Below, in pieces: positions 6,146-9,041 of a DNA stretch of 9,041 nt. The stretch is from positions 1 through 9,041 of the forward strand of contig JAYVSS010000109.1 in assembly GCA_043775075.1 (NCBI GenBank), given 5' to 3'. This stretch comes from JANLQX01 sp043775075. GTDB lineage: Bacteria; Actinomycetota; Acidimicrobiia; Acidimicrobiales; JANYDT01. Each line of letters starts with the position of its first letter. The stretch's first letter is position 1. The notes below the pieces were generated by a model. The model had not been told where the DNA came from, searched no databases, and saw only the letters and a program-made list of their open reading frames with translations. The position numbers were made by a program, and so were the translations under genes.

Positions 6146-6234
6146 GAATATGCGCGTCCAAGTCAGCTGGTTTGCGCGGTTTTTCTCGTCAAAATTGCCT
6201 ATTTGGACGCGCCATCCGAGCTACTTGGACGCGG
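6130..6234. repeat. Nested inverted repeat of four GCGTCCAA cores, two per orientation, each pair 22 bp apart
   Basis: Two exact copies of CGCGTCCAAGTCAG start at 6131 and 6153, 22 bp apart. On the other arm, reverse-complement copies TTGGACGCGC (6203-6212) and ACTTGGACGCGG (6223-6234) are also 22 bp apart. The outer pair forms a perfect 12-bp stem (CCGCGTCCAAGT with ACTTGGACGCGG) and the inner pair a perfect 10-bp stem (GCGCGTCCAA with TTGGACGCGC). They enclose a loop of 41 bases. The rightmost copy is also the last codons and stop of the nucleoside hydrolase gene (A-A-S-K-stop). The leftmost copy overlaps the VOC gene's -35 region. It could be an operator array, a large terminator or processing hairpin, or the footprint of a small mobile or recombination element. 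The arms are seen directly; the function is not known. Confidence 0.85.
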
Positions 6235-7177
6235 CTTCCACGATGAGGGCAAACGCCGCGTCGGCATTGATGGTCCTCAGCACTCGACAGTTCGCCGACG
6301 GCATGTCGTGGAAGGCGCGTTGGTCAACGACCGTCATCCCTCTCGTATGTGTACCTAGGAGTTCAATGTCCAGCCGGGCGTCGTAGGCGGAAAACAATTC
6401 GGGGTGAGTGAGCGCCAGGACCGCCAGCGGATCGTGCATGGGAGCGCCCACCACATCGTGTTGGCGGGCACGGTACCGTTCGCTGAATTCCGTTAGTAAG
6501 TCCGCGAACAATTGGGCGGGGCGGGTGGCGACATCTCGGAGCAGCGCAATCCGACTCGGCGTGGCCTGGAATGCGTGGGTGACGTTGAGCCCCGCCATGA
6601 TCATCGAAACCCCCGATCGAACGACAATGTCCGCAGCTTCCGGGTCGGCCCAGATATTGAACTCGGCGGTGCTCGACCAGTTCCCCACATGAGTGCTGCC
6701 CCCCATGAAAGAGACTCCGGCGACCTTGGCGGCCAGCGACGGATCACCTTGGAAGGCGAGGGCCACGTTCGTCATCGGGCCCGTGACCACGAGCCACACG
6801 CCGTGACCGTCATTGGCCCCCTGGCCGTGTTCGTAAGTGATGGCATCGCTCAGGAAGGTCACCGCATCGGTCGAGTTGGGTAGTCGACTGGGATCGGGCA
6901 GGTCCGCCCCGGCCAGGCCGGTTTCACCGTGAATGTTGGTTGCCGTGTGGGGAACGTTGACCAGCGGGTGGTCCGCTCCGGCGTGAACGGGAACATCCGG
7001 CCTCCCGACGAGGTCAAGGATCTGCAGCGCGTTGCGGGTCGTGCGGTCGAGACCGACGTTGCCTCCGACAGTGGTGACGGCAACAAGATCCGTATGCGCA
7101 CATGCCAACATGATGGCCAGCGCGTCGTCATGACCCGGATCACAATCAAGAATCACCCGCAGCGGCACAGAACCCAT
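6221..7177 (-). CDS. Inosine-uridine-preferring nucleoside hydrolase family protein
   Basis: A 318-residue enzyme of the nucleoside N-ribohydrolase family, which cleaves nucleosides to free base and ribose in salvage and catabolism; usual family length. The N-terminal calcium-binding motif DCDPGHDDALAI (11-22) supplies Asp13 and Asp18 as ligands, followed by GGNV with Asn40. VTGPMTNVA (131-139) gives Thr132, EFNIWADPEAA (172-182) forms the ribose-binding loop, and MHDPLAV (247-253) holds the His248/Asp249 pair used for base activation and calcium binding. No signal peptide is seen, so it is cytoplasmic. The His in DPGHDD resembles the pyrimidine-preferring RihA/RihB group, but base preference cannot be settled from this. 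ATG at 7177 lies right after AGAGGT, almost too close. A GTG three codons downstream (7168) would have that site at nine bases spacing and may be the real start. The gene end overlaps the inverted repeat at 6130-6234. Confidence 0.93.
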   Translation of the reverse strand: MGSVPLRVILDCDPGHDDALAIMLACAHTDLVAVTTVGGNVGLDRTTRNALQILDLVGRPDVPVHAGADHPLVNVPHTATNIHGETGLAGADLPDPSRLPNSTDAVTFLSDAITYEHGQGANDGHGVWLVVTGPMTNVALAFQGDPSLAAKVAGVSFMGGSTHVGNWSSTAEFNIWADPEAADIVVRSGVSMIMAGLNVTHAFQATPSRIALLRDVATRPAQLFADLLTEFSERYRARQHDVVGAPMHDPLAVLALTHPELFSAYDARLDIELLGTHTRGMTVVDQRAFHDMPSANCRVLRTINADAAFALIVEAASK

Positions 7178-7303
7178 ACCTCTTTCCTAGCGCACGACCT
7201 TGGCGAAAGCGTTCTTGGGGAGGCGGGCGTTCTCGGGGAGGCGGGCGGTCGAGAATGCCACCGGGGGCACCCGATACCGCAGGGCCACCCGGTTTGTCCG
7301 GCG
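7178..7303. other. 126-bp gap between hspR and the nucleoside hydrolase gene
   Basis: The gap follows the hspR stop (7304-7306) and precedes the hydrolase start at 7177. On the minus strand CCGGG-T-GGC and GCCCCCGG can pair as an eight-base stem with one bulge just downstream of hspR, a possible GC-rich terminator without a T-run. Nearer the hydrolase lies an 18-bp tandem repeat (7211-7246). No clear promoter boxes were identified and no small gene was recognised. Confidence 0.4.
7211..7246 (+). repeat. Tandem 18-bp repeat, two units
   Basis: GTTCTTGGGGAGGCGGGC (7211-7228) is directly followed by GTTCTCGGGGAGGCGGGC (7229-7246), differing at one base. It lies upstream of the nucleoside hydrolase start, in the expected promoter or leader region. 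It could be a slipped-strand duplication or a pair of protein-binding sites. Confidence 0.75.
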
Positions 7304-7714
7304 CTAGTGCGGCGGGTAGCGGGGTTCGGGCAGGCGATTGAGGGGAACGAGGTCGCGGCGATATTGGCGGTGGGTGGCTTCAACCGCGTCGGCTAGGGCC
7401 TGGCGGGCGACGACCAGCTCGGCGCGGAGACGCTCGTTCTCCGCTTCCAACTCCAGCACCTGACGAACCCCCTCAAGGTTGAGGCCGGCGTTCGTCAATT
7501 GGGCGATGCGGTGGAGCATGGCGATGTCGAGTTGGCTGTATCGACGGCTGCGGCCGGGCGTGCGCGATGGCTCCAGCAGGCCTTTGCGTTCGTAGATGCG
7601 CAGGGTCTGGGGGTGCATCCCGGCAAGTTCGGCCGCCACCGAAATGACGTACACCGCACGGCTGGCGGGAAGCGAGAACTCGGGCTCGCCCCCGGGGGGA
7701 TCAGCAGGATTCAT
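7304..7714 (-). CDS. hspR: HspR-type heat-shock repressor, MerR family
   Basis: HspR represses the dnaK operon in actinobacteria by binding HAIR inverted repeats, with DnaK as co-repressor. The 136-residue protein has the MerR winged helix-turn-helix at about 21-90: VYVISVAAELAGMHPQTLRIYERKGLLEPSRT is the HspR/MerR signature, followed by RRYSQLDIAMLHRI and LNLEGVRQVLELE. A short coiled-coil helix (about 86-118) follows, with no effector domain, as expected for HspR. It lies 87 bp downstream of dnaJ on the same strand, the gene order of the actinobacterial dnaK-grpE-dnaJ-hspR operon. The ATG at 7714 has a GAGG about ten bases upstream. That site lies inside the short palindrome CGAGGCACCTCG (7718-7729), which might limit ribosome access. 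No HAIR repeat (CTTGAGT-N7-ACTCAAG) was seen in the window; it is expected upstream of the operon, beyond base 9041. Confidence 0.92.
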   Translation of the reverse strand: MNPADPPGGEPEFSLPASRAVYVISVAAELAGMHPQTLRIYERKGLLEPSRTPGRSRRYSQLDIAMLHRIAQLTNAGLNLEGVRQVLELEAENERLRAELVVARQALADAVEATHRQYRRDLVPLNRLPEPRYPPH

Positions 7715-7717
7715 ATT

Positions 7718-7729
7718 CGAGGCACCTCG
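7718..7729. promoter_or_regulatory. Palindrome enclosing the hspR ribosome binding site
   Basis: CGAGGCACCTCG is a perfect inverted repeat. In the hspR transcript it reads CGAGGUGCCUCG, so the Shine-Dalgarno GAGG could pair with CCUC in a 4-5-bp hairpin just before the start codon. The stem is short and the loop tight, so any effect on translation is speculative. Confidence 0.3.
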
Positions 7730-7801
7730 CTCTCTTTCGGTAGAGGCAGGACATCAGTGGAACAGCGGCAGGGGACTTTCGGAGCACCCTACCGGTTTCG
7801 G

Positions 7802-8914
7802 TCAAACCCCAAGGTGGGCGCGCGGATTGGCCGAGGCGGTGGCCGCGGCGAGGGCGTCCAACGCCGCCTTTTCTTCCACCGACGGCTCGCTCGGCACGAC
7901 AATCTCAAACGTCACCAACAGGTCTCCGGCACCACCGGCAGCAGCTGCGCCTTTGCCCTTGGCCCGAAGCACCCGTCCCGATTTCGATCCCGGCGGGACC
8001 CGCAACGACACCTTGCCGTCGAGCGTGGGTACGGTGATCGTGGCCCCGAGCACCGCTTCGGCGTACGTCATGGGCACGGTGAGCGTGAGGTCTTTGCCTT
8101 TGCGCCCAAACATTGAGTGGCCACCGACTTTGACGGTGACCATGAGGTCACCGGGAGGGCCGCCGTTGAAGCCGACGCCACCACGATGCTTGAGGCGAAT
8201 GCGCTGCCCGTCTTCCACGCCGGCGGGGACACGCAACTTGACACGGCGGGGTTTGTTTGACCCACCGGTTCCGTTGCACGACGGACACGGCGACTCGATC
8301 CGCATCCCCGAACCGCCGCAGCGCGAACACGGCTGGGTGAACGAAAAGAAGCCCTGATTGGAATCGACCGTGCCCCGCCCGCCGCAGGCTGAGCACACCG
8401 TGGAGGTGGTGCCCGGCGCCGCGCCGGTGGCGTTGCACGTGTCGCACGGTCCGGGACCGATGATATTGACCTCGGTGGTAACGCCGGCCACCGCGTCAGC
8501 AAACGACAGCGTGAGCGACGCCTCGAGGTCCTCGCCCCGGCGGGGACCGGGCTGGCCTCGACGCTGCTTGTTCCCACGGTTAAACACCCCACCGAGCAGG
8601 TCGCTGAGATCATCGACCCTGAACCCGCCCTGCCCGCCACCGGCGCCACCGCCGCCCGGTTGGCCGAAGCCGTAGGCCGACGGACCGGCGGCGCGCACTT
8701 CGTCGTAAGAGGTGCGCTTGTCGGCGTCGCTCAGAACGGCGTAGGCCGCACTGATCTCCTTGAATTTGTCTTCACGGCCCGGATGGGAGTCCGGATGGTT
8801 CTCCTTGGCGAGCTTGCGATACGCCTTGGTGATTTCCTTCTCGGTCGCGGTCTTACCGACGCTGAGCGTCTTGTAATAGTCCTTCTCAAACCATTCGCGC
8901 TGTGGTTGCGCCAT
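7802..8914 (-). CDS. dnaJ: Type I (class A) DnaJ/Hsp40 co-chaperone
   Basis: DnaJ delivers unfolded proteins to DnaK and stimulates its ATPase. All class A domains are present in 370 residues: a J-domain (about 11-72) with the essential HPD at 40-42 in KENHPDSHPG; a Gly/Phe-rich linker (about 82-113); and a zinc-finger region (157-216) with four CxxC pairs (Cys157/160, 174/177, 196/199, 210/213). The C-terminal beta-barrel substrate domains (about 222-340) and dimer region complete it. The first zinc motif is CDTCNATG, with Ala where Gly is usual; the others keep CxxCxGxG. The ATG at 8914 has AGAGG seven bases upstream. hspR follows on the same strand, identifying this as the HspR-controlled copy (dnaJ1 type in streptomycetes). 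No promoter or HAIR site was seen in the 127 bases upstream, consistent with transcription from further upstream. Confidence 0.96.
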   Translation of the reverse strand: MAQPQREWFEKDYYKTLSVGKTATEKEITKAYRKLAKENHPDSHPGREDKFKEISAAYAVLSDADKRTSYDEVRAAGPSAYGFGQPGGGGAGGGQGGFRVDDLSDLLGGVFNRGNKQRRGQPGPRRGEDLEASLTLSFADAVAGVTTEVNIIGPGPCDTCNATGAAPGTTSTVCSACGGRGTVDSNQGFFSFTQPCSRCGGSGMRIESPCPSCNGTGGSNKPRRVKLRVPAGVEDGQRIRLKHRGGVGFNGGPPGDLMVTVKVGGHSMFGRKGKDLTLTVPMTYAEAVLGATITVPTLDGKVSLRVPPGSKSGRVLRAKGKGAAAAGGAGDLLVTFEIVVPSEPSVEEKAALDALAAATASANPRAHLGV

Positions 8915-9041
8915 ACCGGAACCTCTTCTACTTCTTCTTCTGCTTCGACAAAACGTTGACCCGGGTGGGGCACATGGAGCGAAGGGGTGGCGCCGGTGGG
9001 GCCCCCAGGTTCCGAGGACCGCAGCGACGCGAGGACCGCAG
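8915..9041. other. Region upstream of dnaJ at the right edge, no recognised gene
   Basis: In the usual actinobacterial order this should be the end of grpE, but none of the three minus-strand frames gives a GrpE-like C-terminus. One frame is open from the edge to a TAG at 8930-8928, 13 bases before the dnaJ start, and ends in SKQKKK-stop. It could be the tail of an upstream coding sequence, but the 37 residues are low in information. AGAGG (about 8922-8926) is the dnaJ ribosome site. A 12-bp direct repeat lies at 9013-9041. Confidence 0.35.
9013..9041. repeat. Direct repeat CGAGGACCGCAG, period 17 bp, cut by the window edge
   Basis: CGAGGACCGCAG occurs at 9013-9024 and 9030-9041, separated by CGACG. 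The second copy ends at the last base, so the array may continue outside the window. It resembles the short GC-rich tandem repeats often found between genes in high-GC genomes. Confidence 0.55.

Noticed and set aside
6130..6234. CRISPR array or attC-like integron site
   Set aside because: Only two direct copies exist per orientation, with 8-base gaps rather than CRISPR spacers, and no GTTRRRY-type core or cas or integrase gene is present.
7499..8357. Two overlapping long plus-strand frames across hspR and dnaJ
   Set aside because: Both are antisense to firmly identified heat-shock genes and show shadow composition.
8731..8973. Minus-strand frame running through the dnaJ start (GTG at 8973)
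   Set aside because: It is out of frame with dnaJ and overlaps the J-domain. It is rich in Glu then Arg, as expected from reading the GAA-rich leader and dnaJ in the wrong frame.

Overview
The window is GC-rich bacterial DNA with compact genes, nearly all on the minus strand. It carries a DnaJ gene followed by an HspR-type MerR regulator, Shine-Dalgarno (SD) sites of the GGAGG type, GTG and possibly TTG starts, and TANNNT -10 boxes placed so that transcripts could be leaderless. Together these point to a high-GC actinobacterium, possibly of the Acidimicrobiia type. That placement is inference from style and gene content, not a database match.

Layout from left to right. (1) 1-2598, minus strand: a catabolic run read right to left. 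It is a fumarylacetoacetate-hydrolase-family (FAH) enzyme, then an aldehyde dehydrogenase, then the first codons of a LigB-type extradiol dioxygenase that leaves the window at base 1. This is the enzyme set of a homoprotocatechuate-like meta-cleavage pathway (ring opening, semialdehyde oxidation, then isomerisation, decarboxylation or hydrolysis of the dioate). (2) 2677-3480, plus strand: a divergently transcribed acetoacetate-decarboxylase-fold gene. It shares a 78-bp promoter gap with the FAH gene, and that gap holds a 15-bp-spaced direct repeat. (3) 3491-5650, minus strand: a large exported metzincin (reprolysin-like) metallopeptidase with a twin-arginine signal, a zinc site with an unusual Ser, and C-terminal beta-domains. 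It converges on the decarboxylase gene with only 10 bp between the stop codons. (4) 5715-6110: a small VOC/glyoxalase-fold protein with a likely leaderless promoter. (5) 6130-6234: a nested inverted repeat made of four copies of one core word, two in each orientation, each pair spaced exactly 22 bp. It sits between the VOC gene and the nucleoside hydrolase gene and is the least explained structure in the window. (6) 6221-7177: an inosine-uridine-type nucleoside hydrolase. (7) 7304-8914: dnaJ followed by hspR, the distal half of a heat-shock operon whose dnaK/grpE part, if present, lies beyond base 9041.

The genes form at least three functional units: aromatic-acid catabolism, an exported protease with a VOC protein and nucleoside salvage, and protein folding with its repressor. 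No tRNA, rRNA, CRISPR array, transposase or phage gene was seen. No gene-free stretch exceeds 130 bp. The strongest candidates for something undescribed are regulatory or structural: the four-copy 22-bp-phased repeat and the direct repeats in the divergent promoter.
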